Below are positions 1 through 9,310 of a DNA stretch of 64,000 bases, one piece after another. The position numbers were made by a program, and so were the translations under genes. Each line of letters opens with the position of its first letter. The stretch's first letter is position 1. The DNA is from Peptococcaceae bacterium 1109. GTDB taxonomy: Bacteria > Bacillota > Limnochordia > Darwinibacteriales > Darwinibacteriaceae. The notes beneath the pieces are model-generated. The model did no database searches. It was given only the letters and a program-made list of their open reading frames with translations, and was not told where the DNA came from. The stretch is taken from positions 186,001 to 250,000 of the forward strand of contig LDJB01000002.1 of the NCBI GenBank assembly GCA_001028815.1. The letters run 5' to 3'.

Positions 1-294
1 TAGTGTAATGAAGTTAGAGGCAATAAGGACAAGGACCAGCTCCCACCAAGGGGCTGGCTGTCCTGCGCCAATGGTAAGGCTGCGCATGCGCACCCCATCC
101 AGAGCCCACGCACCCATTATGCATGCTAGGGCACCGAAGAAATAGCGCAGGGGATAGTTTTGCAGTTCCGCTAAGATCACCTTAGGATGAGCCACATTCG
201 CGAACACTAAGATAAGGGCCAGGGTGCCGGCGACGATCCCAAACACTATACCCTTCCAAGGGACTTTCCACTCCGTTGATTCTGTCTGGTTCAT
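1..294 (-). CDS. Partial N-terminus of a lysylphosphatidylglycerol synthase TM / flippase-like (UPF0104-type) membrane protein
   Basis: Reverse-strand ATG at 294..292 opens a frame to the window edge: MNQTESTEWKVPWKGIVFGIVAGTLALILVFANVAHPKVILAELQNYPLRYFFGALACIMGAWALDGVRMRSL...; hydrophobic helices and ALDGxRMR-like motif. Not in the supplied ORF track because it runs off the edge. Confidence 0.55.
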   Translation of the reverse strand, partial: MNQTESTEWKVPWKGIVFGIVAGTLALILVFANVAHPKVILAELQNYPLRYFFGALACIMGAWALDGVRMRSLTIGAGQPAPWWELVLVLIASNFITL

Positions 295-300
295 CTGTCA

Positions 301-2094
301 CTACCTCTTCTTGCTCTCTGTGTACAAGACCAAGTGCCTATCTGGATAGTACCTTTGCAGGATCTCCACGAAAGAGCGGCCGTTATCAGCCATCTGCTTG
401 GCTCCCCACTGGCTCATCCCTTGCCCGTGGCCGCTGCCGCCTCCTGAGACCTTAATTGAGCTTATTCTGCCCTCGCCATCGCGAGTGATATCCAAGCTGA
501 AATACGCACTGGGCAGCAGGGCTTGATTGAGCACCGCGCCACCGCTGCGCTCCATCACCACATCGCCGCCTCCGGTATACTGTTTAGCTGGGCGCAGGAC
601 AGAACGGACGTTCAGTTCCCCTCTAACCTCCACTTTCCCCTCTGTACCGTACACCGCAAGGCATGTGACCTGGCCCGAGCTATCCTGGGCCGCAATCCGA
701 ACGTCGGTGACGGTACCTACTTTTTGGGGCAGGGTCCGGTTGAGCATCGCACTAAGCTCCGCTCCTGAGAGGGAAAAACTCCATTTATACCAAGGAGCCG
801 CGGCATCCTCAGGGGAACTGGCATAAAAGTAGGTAGAGCCGATGGTGCCATCCCCGTGCTGCAGAATCTGCCCAAAGGTCTCATCAATGGCCCTAGTTGT
901 CCTCTCTGCTTCCCGCTGGTTATTATACACCTGAGAACTGGTGCTGTCATCTACATGATACCCCCGATGCCCGTTGCGGGAGTTTATCGCTTGGGCGACA
1001 GCGTAGGTCCGAGCGGCAACAGCCTGAGCTTTCAGGGCCTCTAGGGGCCATGAGATGGGCATCTCGCTGGGGACAACCTGGTAGAGGTATTCCTCCAAGC
1101 TCACTTCATTGATAACCTGGAACTTATCTTCAGGCCGCACGGTGAGCTCAAACTTCCCCCTGTACTGGGGGTGAAACCGGGGGGAAACACCACGCTGGAA
1201 ACTATCAATTTGGATCATGCCCCCAGGCCAAGGGGTGATGTACACTCTGTTGGCAAACTCCCAAATAGTCCCGTGGGGGTCTCGGATGAGCAGCGTTTCT
1301 CCTTTAGCCCGCACCTCAATCTGCTCCCCAGGGGATGCGGTGAATCCCCGTCCCGTGCGCCGTTCTTCTACGAAAAACCCCGCGTTCACAGGGCTGAGCC
1401 GCAGCACGGTATGCTCTGTCCGTGCAAACTGATCCGTGGTAATCAGGACTCGCATCTTGTCGATCACCTGGGGCGTGAGGATGTCAATGCGGACAATCTC
1501 TCCTTGAAAAACCGTGGCCTGCACATCCTGGGCCCCCACGATGAACTTGGAAAACTCAATGGGCCTAGCCCCGTCGGGGAAGTATTCGTAAACAGGAGCT
1601 GTGGGGGATATGGGGTACTCCCCGTGAAACTCAAACTCCAGCCTGTCCTTACTCACCATCATCACTCGGTCTGGGGGAAGGGTTATGGGCTGGTCAACTA
1701 CATACACCCGCACCCGTTCAAGTTCACGCCATGCACCAGCCCCTTCCTGCAAGGCGATAGCAACCTCCACCTGAGCGGACACCCGATCCAGCATGTGTAA
1801 GGGAGAGCGGAAGCGCACGGTCCCTTCGCTAACTTCCCCCAGCCCTTCCACCTCCATGAGAAGGGTGCCTTGATCAAAGACCTTTAGGCCTACCTGGGGA
1901 GGCTCTCCAGGCCAGTCCTCCTCAAGCTCTAACACAGCCTCTAGGAAGAAAGGCTGGCGCGGCCGAATATACCCTTGGGGAGCCCTATCTTGATCGAGTA
2001 TGCGAAGGCGCGCCTCAAGAGCAAGCTCCGCCCCTTCCCCGAGGTTGGGAAACAGGACGGCTAGGATAGTCAAGACAAACACAACTCTGGTCAT
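301..2094 (-). CDS. SpoIID/LytB domain protein (sporulation-type lytic transglycosylase family)
   Basis: VSLEEYLYQVVPSEMPISWPLEALKAQAVAARTYAVAQ and SGGGSGHGQGMSQWGAKQMA motifs; signal peptide at MTRVVFVLTILAVLFPNLGEGAE; RBS AAGGTGG upstream of ATG at 2094 (ORF track starts at 2172). Confidence 0.85.
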   Translation of the reverse strand: MTRVVFVLTILAVLFPNLGEGAELALEARLRILDQDRAPQGYIRPRQPFFLEAVLELEEDWPGEPPQVGLKVFDQGTLLMEVEGLGEVSEGTVRFRSPLHMLDRVSAQVEVAIALQEGAGAWRELERVRVYVVDQPITLPPDRVMMVSKDRLEFEFHGEYPISPTAPVYEYFPDGARPIEFSKFIVGAQDVQATVFQGEIVRIDILTPQVIDKMRVLITTDQFARTEHTVLRLSPVNAGFFVEERRTGRGFTASPGEQIEVRAKGETLLIRDPHGTIWEFANRVYITPWPGGMIQIDSFQRGVSPRFHPQYRGKFELTVRPEDKFQVINEVSLEEYLYQVVPSEMPISWPLEALKAQAVAARTYAVAQAINSRNGHRGYHVDDSTSSQVYNNQREAERTTRAIDETFGQILQHGDGTIGSTYFYASSPEDAAAPWYKWSFSLSGAELSAMLNRTLPQKVGTVTDVRIAAQDSSGQVTCLAVYGTEGKVEVRGELNVRSVLRPAKQYTGGGDVVMERSGGAVLNQALLPSAYFSLDITRDGEGRISSIKVSGGGSGHGQGMSQWGAKQMADNGRSFVEILQRYYPDRHLVLYTESKKR

Positions 2095-2104
2095 GGCAGC
2101 CACC

Positions 2105-3274
2105 TTAAGCCAGGGCCTGGCTGTGCTCAGCCTTGGCCTCGCGGAGAAGTCCTTCATCGGTGAAAAGATCATAGGCGGTGAGGGCTAGGGCTTTCGCAGC
2201 CACTACCGCAACCTCCAAGCCCTGCGGGCTTAGGCAGGCCTGGGCAAACTCTGGTGTGTGGCTTACCAGCTTTTCCCCAACAGACAAGTAAGGGTGAATC
2301 GCGGGCACCACGTGGGAGACATTGCCCATATCTGATGAACCCCCGGTTGCCTCGTACTCTTGGACATCAGTGACACCTAAAAGCTCCAAGTTGGCCCCAA
2401 AGGCCCTGGCTAGGGCTGAGTTGGATATGAGGTTGTCATTAGAGAGCTCGAACTGCCTCCACTCCACCGCTGTGCCCGTCATCAGGGCAGCACCTCGAGC
2501 AGCTTGCAGGATTCTCTCCCGAACTTCGTCGAGGTAAGCCCGGCTGGCTGCCCGGAAGTAAAACCTGGCCACTGCCCGCTCTGGCACCACATTGGGGGCA
2601 GTTCCCCCTTCACTAATGATGCCGTGGATGCGCACATCGTCCTTTAGATGCTGCCTGAGCGCGTTGATGCCGTTGAACAGCTGAATCACGCCGTCCAGGG
2701 CGTTTACTCCTTCTTCTGGCGCGGCAGCGGCATGGGCCGCCTTACCTTTAAACACAAACTCATAGGCATCCAAAGCATTGGAACTGCTCCTGAGCAGATT
2801 CACCGCGGATGGGTGAAACATCATGGCTGCATCGATGGTTTGGAACACCCCTGCCTCCACCAGCTTCACCTTGCCGCCCCCGGTTTCTTCCGCAGGGGCA
2901 CCTAGGACCACCAACGTCCCTGTGATCTCGGTTATACACTTCGCTAACGCCAGGGCGGCCCCGACGCTCGCTGCTCCAATTAAGTTGTGCCCGCAGGCGT
3001 GGCCCAACTCTGGCAGGGCATCGTACTCGCAGAGCAGGGCAATCTTGGGGCTCCCCTCCCCGAGCTGTGCATGAAAGGCTGTTTCCATGCCTGCAGTGCC
3101 GTAGCTTACCTCAAAACCTGCATCCTGCAGGGCAGAACCCAGCCACTTAGCAGCCTTGTATTCCTGAAAACCAAGCTCAGGATGTTCGCCGATGTTCCTA
3201 GCCAGAGCCTTGATCTCCTGGGCATATTCATCTACCGCGGCCAAAACCGCCTCCTTGCCTCTTGCTTCAACCAT
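2105..3274 (-). CDS. M20 family metallopeptidase / amidohydrolase
   Basis: ALLCEYDALPELGHACGHNLIG, GAPAEETGGGK and dimerisation-domain motifs of M20D peptidases; RBS before ATG at 3274. Confidence 0.88.
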   Translation of the reverse strand: MVEARGKEAVLAAVDEYAQEIKALARNIGEHPELGFQEYKAAKWLGSALQDAGFEVSYGTAGMETAFHAQLGEGSPKIALLCEYDALPELGHACGHNLIGAASVGAALALAKCITEITGTLVVLGAPAEETGGGKVKLVEAGVFQTIDAAMMFHPSAVNLLRSSSNALDAYEFVFKGKAAHAAAAPEEGVNALDGVIQLFNGINALRQHLKDDVRIHGIISEGGTAPNVVPERAVARFYFRAASRAYLDEVRERILQAARGAALMTGTAVEWRQFELSNDNLISNSALARAFGANLELLGVTDVQEYEATGGSSDMGNVSHVVPAIHPYLSVGEKLVSHTPEFAQACLSPQGLEVAVVAAKALALTAYDLFTDEGLLREAKAEHSQALA

Positions 3275-3348
3275 GAGTGCACCTTCCTTACCCAAAGGGG
3301 CCGAGTATGTTATAATGAGTATTAAGTGTTCTGCAAAGGAGAAGTATC

Positions 3349-4215
3349 TTGACTAAACAACCACCTCTGCCCAAGACATGCCTGGTTCTGGACTGCTTTG
3401 CCCTGACTTACCGAGCGTATTTTGGCCTACCCAGTACTATCCGGACCCGCTCGGGCCAGGCAATTAACGCAGTCTTGGGCTTTTACAATACCGTCTTTTC
3501 CCTCATCCAGCAATTCCGCCCAGAATACATAGTGGTGGCTTCAGATCACCCCGAACCCACCTTCCGGCATGATCTGTATTCGCAGTACAAGGCGCAAAGA
3601 CCTCCCATGCCAGAAGACCTAAAGAACCAACTCCCCCTGATCAGGGAAGTGATTGACAGCATGGAGCTGCCCCTCTTGAAAGCCCCAGGCTTTGAGGCTG
3701 ATGACGTGATCGGGACCATTACCAAGCGCTTGCCCCCAGAGACCCACTGCTACGTTATTACAACGGACCGGGATGCCCTCCAGCTTGCCCAAGACACAGT
3801 CACCATTGTGTCACCGAACAGCCGAGCCAACAAGGTGTACACTCCGGAAATCGTGGAGTACGAGTGGGGTGTGCCCCCAGAGGGAATCCCAGATATGAAG
3901 GCCTTGATGGGAGATGGCAGTGACAACATCCCAGGAGTGTCCTTGGTGGGCCCCAAGACGGCGAGGCGTTGGTTGAAGGAGTACGGTACTTTGGAAAACC
4001 TTCTCGAGCACACTCATGAACTTAAAGGAAAAGCCGCGCAGAATCTCGCGGCTTCCAAACAAGATGTGATACTGTATAAGCACTTGGCCACAATCCACTG
4101 CGATGTGCCCACAGTGGTGTGCTGGCGCCAAGCCCGCCTGAGTTTTGACCCCGCTGTCCTTCGGGAAACCTTAGGCAGCATCGGGATCAGGGCGGCTGTG
4201 CCTCACGTAGGCTAG
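3349..4215 (+). CDS. Stand-alone 5'-3' exonuclease (PolA N-terminal-like / FEN-type)
   Basis: FEADDVIGT, TTDRDALQLA, KALMGDGSDNIPGVSLVGPKTARRWL; TTG start with AAAGGAG upstream; stops without a polymerase domain. Confidence 0.9.
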   Translation: MTKQPPLPKTCLVLDCFALTYRAYFGLPSTIRTRSGQAINAVLGFYNTVFSLIQQFRPEYIVVASDHPEPTFRHDLYSQYKAQRPPMPEDLKNQLPLIREVIDSMELPLLKAPGFEADDVIGTITKRLPPETHCYVITTDRDALQLAQDTVTIVSPNSRANKVYTPEIVEYEWGVPPEGIPDMKALMGDGSDNIPGVSLVGPKTARRWLKEYGTLENLLEHTHELKGKAAQNLAASKQDVILYKHLATIHCDVPTVVCWRQARLSFDPAVLRETLGSIGIRAAVPHVG

Positions 4216-5772
4216 CTAAACAAGGGTTACAGGCAAACGCCCCTTCGCCTCGCGCTTCCCCAAAAGCACCTCTGCGCAGGCCCGTAAGGCTTCGGGGCGG
4301 CTGGAATAGGCTGCAAGGTAGTTTCTAACTTGAGGCAGATCCCCTAGCTCATATGGGGTCCGGGTGCCTATAAAAACGTGTTCCGGGCAGCGTTCCGCTA
4401 CCAGCCTCGCGAGTTCTGCCTGGCGGGCACAGCGATGAGCATTTTGGGTTACCATGATCACTAGGCCACAGCGCTCCACGAGCTCTGTGGTTTTCTCATA
4501 TTCTTCACTGGTAACTTCAGGGGTAATATAGTACGCTGCTACTTCTGCCCCTAGGTCTGCCAAGGCCTGAGCTAAAGTAGCCCCGCTGGGGCTCCCCTCC
4601 TCTGCCAGAGAGGCCGCATGGGGAAGGGTTTCAATGACTACAACTGGACGGTTGGGGAGCGGTATGAGGCCGCTGTTCCGCACCACCGTCATACTGTCTC
4701 CATAGGCTTCTGCCATCACGCGGCTATGCTCGTCCGAAGCAACCTTCCCTTCGGGGAAGGGCCATTTCACATATTTCTCCTTCGCCCGGGCGATGCGTTC
4801 GAGGGACTGGTCGATGCGTTTTTCAGCGATCCGCCCACTTCGAACCGCCTCAACTACTGTTCGGAACGCCTCTTCCTGCAGCTTAGGGGTGTGGCTTACT
4901 AAGACCATGTCACTACCCGCTTCTATCGCGAGGACTGCTGCCTCGCCCATGGGATAGTGCCCGGTCACCGCCTGCATCTCCATGCAGTCGGTGAGCACCA
5001 AGCCGTCAAAACCCAACTCTTCCCGAAGAAGGCCTGTTAGGACGGGGTATGACAGAGAGCTGGGCCTGCCAGGGATAGGTTCCAACGCGGGAAAGGCTAC
5101 GTGGGCTGCGAGGATGGCGTCCACTCCCGCAGCGATGGCTTTCTGGAAAGGTACCAGCTCAACCTCTCGCAAGCGCTCCCGGCTGTGAGAGATCATAGGC
5201 ATCCCTAAGTGGGAGTCTACAGCTGTATCCCCGTGTCCGGGAAAGTGCTTGGCTGTGGCAATCACTGATTCCTGCAGCCCCCGGATAACGGCGGACCCTA
5301 GTTCGCCCACTATTTCCGGGTCTTCCCCAAAGCTTCTTACACCGATCACGGGGTTGTGCGGATTGCTGTTCACATCCAGGCAGGGGGCGAGGTTCATGGA
5401 AAACCCCAGTGCAGCAAGTTCTTCCCCTACAATCTTCCCGATTTGGCCTGCTAGTGCCGGAGAACCTAGGGCACCCATGGCCATCTGCGCGGGGGCCACG
5501 CTTACCCCTTCGGAGATGCGGGCCACCTGACCCCCTTCTTGATCCACAGCAATAAACAACCCAACTCCAAAGGGGCTTCCCAAAGCCAACTGCTGCAGCC
5601 CAGCATTGAGTTGGGTGATCTGCCTCGGATTCTCTACATTCCGAGAAAAGATAATGATTCCCCCGAGGTTGTACTGGTGGATGAAAGTGCGGATCTGCTC
5701 GGGCACTTTCGTCCCGGCAAAGCCGAACATCATCATCTGCCCGACTTTTGCCTCTAGGGGCCAGTTATGCAT
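4216..5772 (-). CDS. nagZ: Beta-N-acetylhexosaminidase, glycoside hydrolase family 3 (NagZ-like)
   Basis: AVDQEGGQVARI, VIATAKHFPGHGDTAVDSHLGMP, VLTDCMEM: GH3 NagZ signature including the Asp-His dyad loop; no signal peptide seen. Confidence 0.9.
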   Translation of the reverse strand: MHNWPLEAKVGQMMMFGFAGTKVPEQIRTFIHQYNLGGIIIFSRNVENPRQITQLNAGLQQLALGSPFGVGLFIAVDQEGGQVARISEGVSVAPAQMAMGALGSPALAGQIGKIVGEELAALGFSMNLAPCLDVNSNPHNPVIGVRSFGEDPEIVGELGSAVIRGLQESVIATAKHFPGHGDTAVDSHLGMPMISHSRERLREVELVPFQKAIAAGVDAILAAHVAFPALEPIPGRPSSLSYPVLTGLLREELGFDGLVLTDCMEMQAVTGHYPMGEAAVLAIEAGSDMVLVSHTPKLQEEAFRTVVEAVRSGRIAEKRIDQSLERIARAKEKYVKWPFPEGKVASDEHSRVMAEAYGDSMTVVRNSGLIPLPNRPVVVIETLPHAASLAEEGSPSGATLAQALADLGAEVAAYYITPEVTSEEYEKTTELVERCGLVIMVTQNAHRCARQAELARLVAERCPEHVFIGTRTPYELGDLPQVRNYLAAYSSRPEALRACAEVLLGKREAKGRLPVTLV

Positions 5773-6760
5773 TGCGCCGCCTCTCCTTTAGTGATCCCTC
5801 TATGGAGGGAAGGATTTCAGCTGGGGCAATACCCAGTTTCCCGTACGCCACCAGCAAGGCCCCGACTACCGGGGCAAAATCAGGCAGAGTTACTTGGGCA
5901 TTGGGTGCTTTCTCTGCCAGGGCTCTTTGCATGGGCTCTAGGATTACGCTACCCGCGGAGAACACACCGCCACACGCTCCTACTCGGCAGAATTCTCCCT
6001 GAGTATCCAGCTGTCTCACCACGGCACCGGCAAGGTAGCCCAGTTCTTGCCCTGCCTCCGCGATAATGGCCTCACAGGTGGAGTTGCCTTCCTTGGCTAA
6101 GCGGACGACCACAGGCGTAAGGCTGCCCAGGTACCCCCGATTGATGGGGACATCATAGACGACCTTGATCAGTTCATCAATGCGTTCCATGTGGAAGTGT
6201 TCCAAGGCCGCCTGCTCCAATGCCATGTCCCGGGGCGCAATGCCGTCCCTGCCCTGGAGCAGCCGGCGCAAAACTTCCCGGGTAATCCAAAAGGAACTGC
6301 CCTCATCTCCCAGGATATAGCCCCAGCCGCCCACCTGCACACTGCGCCCTTTCCACTGACCCAGGCCGATTGAACCAGTGCCCGAAATGACAATCGCCCC
6401 ATCCCCACCGGACAAGGCGCCAACCAGGGCAATCAGGGCATCGAGGCTGACGGCCACTGTTTGAAAACCAGCCTCCTGCCAACCCTTTTCCAGTTTGGCA
6501 ATGGCCCCAGGGATACTTGTGCCCGAAACGCCCGCGGCCAAGGCCGCGCCTTGGGCGAGCATTTCATCCCACGTCAGTCCCCCTTGAGCCAAGGCCTCTG
6601 CGGTTGCCTCCCGAACTGCCAGCATTACTCCATCGTATCCATCAATGGCGTAGTTTCCAGGCCCGCTCTTGCCGCGGCCTACGATCTCGCCAGAACGTTT
6701 TGCAACCAAGACAGTTGTGGAAGTTCCACCACAATCTGCACCAACGATATACATTGCCAC
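5765..6760 (-). CDS. BadF/BadG/BcrA/BcrD-type ATPase; N-acetylglucosamine/N-acetylmuramic acid kinase (MurK-like)
   Basis: YIVGADCGGTSTTVLVA phosphate-1 motif, GAIVISGTGSIGLG, GWGYILGDEGSSFWI; position between nagZ and murR/murQ-type genes. Confidence 0.8.
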   Translation of the reverse strand: MAMYIVGADCGGTSTTVLVAKRSGEIVGRGKSGPGNYAIDGYDGVMLAVREATAEALAQGGLTWDEMLAQGAALAAGVSGTSIPGAIAKLEKGWQEAGFQTVAVSLDALIALVGALSGGDGAIVISGTGSIGLGQWKGRSVQVGGWGYILGDEGSSFWITREVLRRLLQGRDGIAPRDMALEQAALEHFHMERIDELIKVVYDVPINRGYLGSLTPVVVRLAKEGNSTCEAIIAEAGQELGYLAGAVVRQLDTQGEFCRVGACGGVFSAGSVILEPMQRALAEKAPNAQVTLPDFAPVVGALLVAYGKLGIAPAEILPSIEGSLKERRRNA

Positions 6761-6766
6761 TCTCGT

Positions 6767-7618
6767 TTATGCCTCCCGTCGCGCTTCAATCGCTTTTCTC
6801 GTCTTAGTGATACATGCTTGGAACCTGTCGAAGTCTTGGAGAACGGTGCTAATAAACAAAGCATCTATAGCACTGAGCTGCGCGATGCGGGACGAGATGG
6901 CCCCGGAACGGAAAACGTGCTCCCTGGAGGCGGTGAGGAGGACTATATCACACAGCTGGGCAAGGCGAGATTTGGAGAAGTTAGTAATGCAGATCGTGAC
7001 AGCCCCTGCCTCTTTAGCCAACTCGATGGCATGGGAGATTTCATAGGTATCTCCTGAGTAAGAGATTCCCACAGCAACATCCCCAGGGTTGAGCAGCACT
7101 GCCCGGGTAATCTGCATATGGGCATCCACGAAGGACCTGGCAGGAAGGCCGATACGCGCGAACTTCTGCTCCGCATCTTGTGCGACTAAGCCGCTTGCCC
7201 CAATCCCGTAAAAGTGAATCTCCCGGGCACTAAGAATCGCGTGGACCGCCTCTTCAAGGGCTGATTCGGACAGTGTCAAGGCCGTATCCTGCAGAGCTTG
7301 AATGTTGCTTTGGAAGATCTTATCTTTGACTGTGCCTAAAGAATCAGCAGGTTCGATTTCGCCGTAAACTGGTTGGGGCTTGGTAACCACATCCTGGGCG
7401 AGAAGAATCTTGAACTCCTGGAAACCCTTGTACCCCAGGCGCTTGCAGAACTTCACTACTGTAGCATCGCTCACCTGAGCGCGGCGCCCCAGCTCGCTGA
7501 TGGTCATATGCACCGCCTGTTGGGGATTTTCCAGGATTTCGTTGGCAACTCGCTGTTCTGCAGGGCGCAGTGACGGCAAGACCCCGCGAATATGCAGTAA
7601 TGTGTTTGCTTGGCCCAT
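6767..7618 (-). CDS. MurR/RpiR family transcriptional regulator (HTH_6 + SIS)
   Basis: LGRRAQVSDATVVKFCKRLGYKGFQEFK HTH and SIS domain (FYGIGASGLVAQDAEQKFARIG...VGISYSGDTYE). Confidence 0.88.
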   Translation of the reverse strand: MGQANTLLHIRGVLPSLRPAEQRVANEILENPQQAVHMTISELGRRAQVSDATVVKFCKRLGYKGFQEFKILLAQDVVTKPQPVYGEIEPADSLGTVKDKIFQSNIQALQDTALTLSESALEEAVHAILSAREIHFYGIGASGLVAQDAEQKFARIGLPARSFVDAHMQITRAVLLNPGDVAVGISYSGDTYEISHAIELAKEAGAVTICITNFSKSRLAQLCDIVLLTASREHVFRSGAISSRIAQLSAIDALFISTVLQDFDRFQACITKTRKAIEARREA

Positions 7619-7645
7619 GTTCTCTCCCCCATTCTCTCCGGCGAA

Positions 7646-8569
7646 TCAGACACCAGCAAGTTCCAGCGCCCGGCCCACAACTCCTTCGCCCTTATCCAGC
7701 AGGTCTAAGGCTCGTTCTATGGTGCAGTTAGCCTGCGCCATGACAATTGCGGCCTTGATATTCCACTGGGCGGCCTCTAGGTACTCCCAGGCCTTCTCCT
7801 GCGACACACCAGTTGTTTCTACCACGATATGCTGGGCCCTCTTCTTGAGTTTCATGTTGGTGGGAATCATATCCACCATGAAGTTCTGGTAAACCTTCCC
7901 CAATTTGATCATCACCGTGGTGCTGAGCATGTTGAGCACCATCTTCTGCGCTGTTCCTGCCTTCATGCGGGTAGAACCTGCAATAATCTCTGGTCCCACG
8001 ATCACAGCGATGGCCACTTGGGCAGCCCCTTCCATGGCACTGGGCGAGTTGCACACTAGGGCAATGGTGGAGGCCCCTGCTTTCTCGGCCCCATGGAGGG
8101 TACCGAGGACGTATGGAGTCCGCCCGCTTGCGGATATCCCTACCACAACGTCCTTACTGTTAAGGCCTACTGCTTCCACATCCTTGATCCCTGCTTCGTA
8201 GTCATCCTCTGCCTTCTCCACGGGGGAGAAAACGGCAGCCCGCCCGCCGGCGATGATTGCCTTTACCTTGTCGTCGCCCACACCAAAGGTGGGAAGAAGT
8301 TCTGCCGCATCGAGAATGCCCAGCCGGCCACTGGTTCCAGAACCTGTGTAGATCAGGCGCCCCCCGCGCTTAAAGGCGGCAGTGATAAGGTCAGCGGCCT
8401 GGACGATCTGGGGGACAGCTTGAGCCACTGCCTCAACCACTTTGCTGTCCTCGGCAGCAATCAAGCGGACGATCTCCTCTGTAGATAATCTGTCAATGTT
8501 ATTAGAAGCAGCATTGCGCTGTTCGGTAGTTAAGACAGTAAGCTGATCCAGATCATATTCCAGTCCCAT
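7646..8569 (-). CDS. murQ: N-acetylmuramic acid 6-phosphate etherase
   Basis: LTTEQRNAASNNIDRLSTEEIVRLI, RLIYTGSGTSGRLGILDAAELLPTFG, AGSTRMKAGTAQKMVLNMLST; preferred ATG at 8569 (ORF track 8602). Confidence 0.95.
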   Translation of the reverse strand: MGLEYDLDQLTVLTTEQRNAASNNIDRLSTEEIVRLIAAEDSKVVEAVAQAVPQIVQAADLITAAFKRGGRLIYTGSGTSGRLGILDAAELLPTFGVGDDKVKAIIAGGRAAVFSPVEKAEDDYEAGIKDVEAVGLNSKDVVVGISASGRTPYVLGTLHGAEKAGASTIALVCNSPSAMEGAAQVAIAVIVGPEIIAGSTRMKAGTAQKMVLNMLSTTVMIKLGKVYQNFMVDMIPTNMKLKKRAQHIVVETTGVSQEKAWEYLEAAQWNIKAAIVMAQANCTIERALDLLDKGEGVVGRALELAGV

Positions 8570-8689
8570 GGGGCACAACCTTTCTACAACATTCTTCACC
8601 ATAAGTTATTCGCAGTTCAAGTAAAAAATCCTTCCTGAACACCGTCTGGTGGCGCAACGAACTAACTATGGCAATCCATAGGACTGAGG

Positions 8690-8718
8690 TTGACAATTAT
8701 CTGACTTTTTTATATAAT
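8690..8718 (+). promoter_or_regulatory. Sigma-A-type promoter: TTGACA - 17 bp - TATAAT
   Basis: ttgaca(8690-8695) N17 tataat(8713-8718), upstream of the ATG at 8741. Confidence 0.8.
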
Positions 8719-8740
8719 TCCTACAAAGGTTGGTGATCAT

Positions 8741-9292
8741 ATGTGGCTCGTCCTTGCCCTTACCCTACTGGCCCACAGTGCTCCGTGGCTGGAGTTGACA
8801 TACAGCGGCATAACTCCCCAGTTGTATGAGTGGGACTGCGCCCCGGCCTGTGCTGATACGCTCCTGAGCTGGTCCCAAATCCCTGTTCAGGATGGAATCT
8901 GGGAAGAAGTCACAGAGCCCGGGAAGCCCATCTCCTTCAGGCACCTGCAGCACTACTTCGCGGCATACAGCCTGGAGGCTGCAGGGTACCGCCTAGATTG
9001 GGATGCCTTCAGCAGCTTTCTGGAGGGAAACAGGGGCACCCCCCTCCTAGTCCACTTTACTGAAGGCAAGGGCCATTTTGCCCTGGTGTGGGATTTGGCC
9101 CCAGAGGGAGTGCTCACTGGCGATCCGGCCCACGGTGTCCAGTTCATCCCTGAGCGCCACTTTCGGTACCTATGGTCTGGAGCCGTCCTCCATTTTCCAG
9201 ATCTCCACCGGCTCTCTGATGCCCTCGCGGTATCCGATGCAGCCCGCGGCCGAGCCCAGCTCCTGCAAGCTGTAGGAATGATAAGGCCATAG
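8741..9292 (+). CDS. Secreted C39-like (papain-fold) cysteine peptidase, stand-alone
   Basis: Signal-like N-terminus; QLYEWDCAPACADTLL (Gln at -6 and Cys as in C39), GHFALVWDLAPEGVLTGDPAHG (His...Asp). No ABC transporter domains. Confidence 0.7.
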   Translation: MWLVLALTLLAHSAPWLELTYSGITPQLYEWDCAPACADTLLSWSQIPVQDGIWEEVTEPGKPISFRHLQHYFAAYSLEAAGYRLDWDAFSSFLEGNRGTPLLVHFTEGKGHFALVWDLAPEGVLTGDPAHGVQFIPERHFRYLWSGAVLHFPDLHRLSDALAVSDAARGRAQLLQAVGMIRP

Positions 9293-9310
9293 TTGTGAAA
9301 GGATGAGAGA

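Noticed and set aside
1171-1800. 209-aa + strand ORF inside spoIID-like gene
   Set aside because: Antisense shadow of a well-supported conserved CDS; no domain-like sequence.
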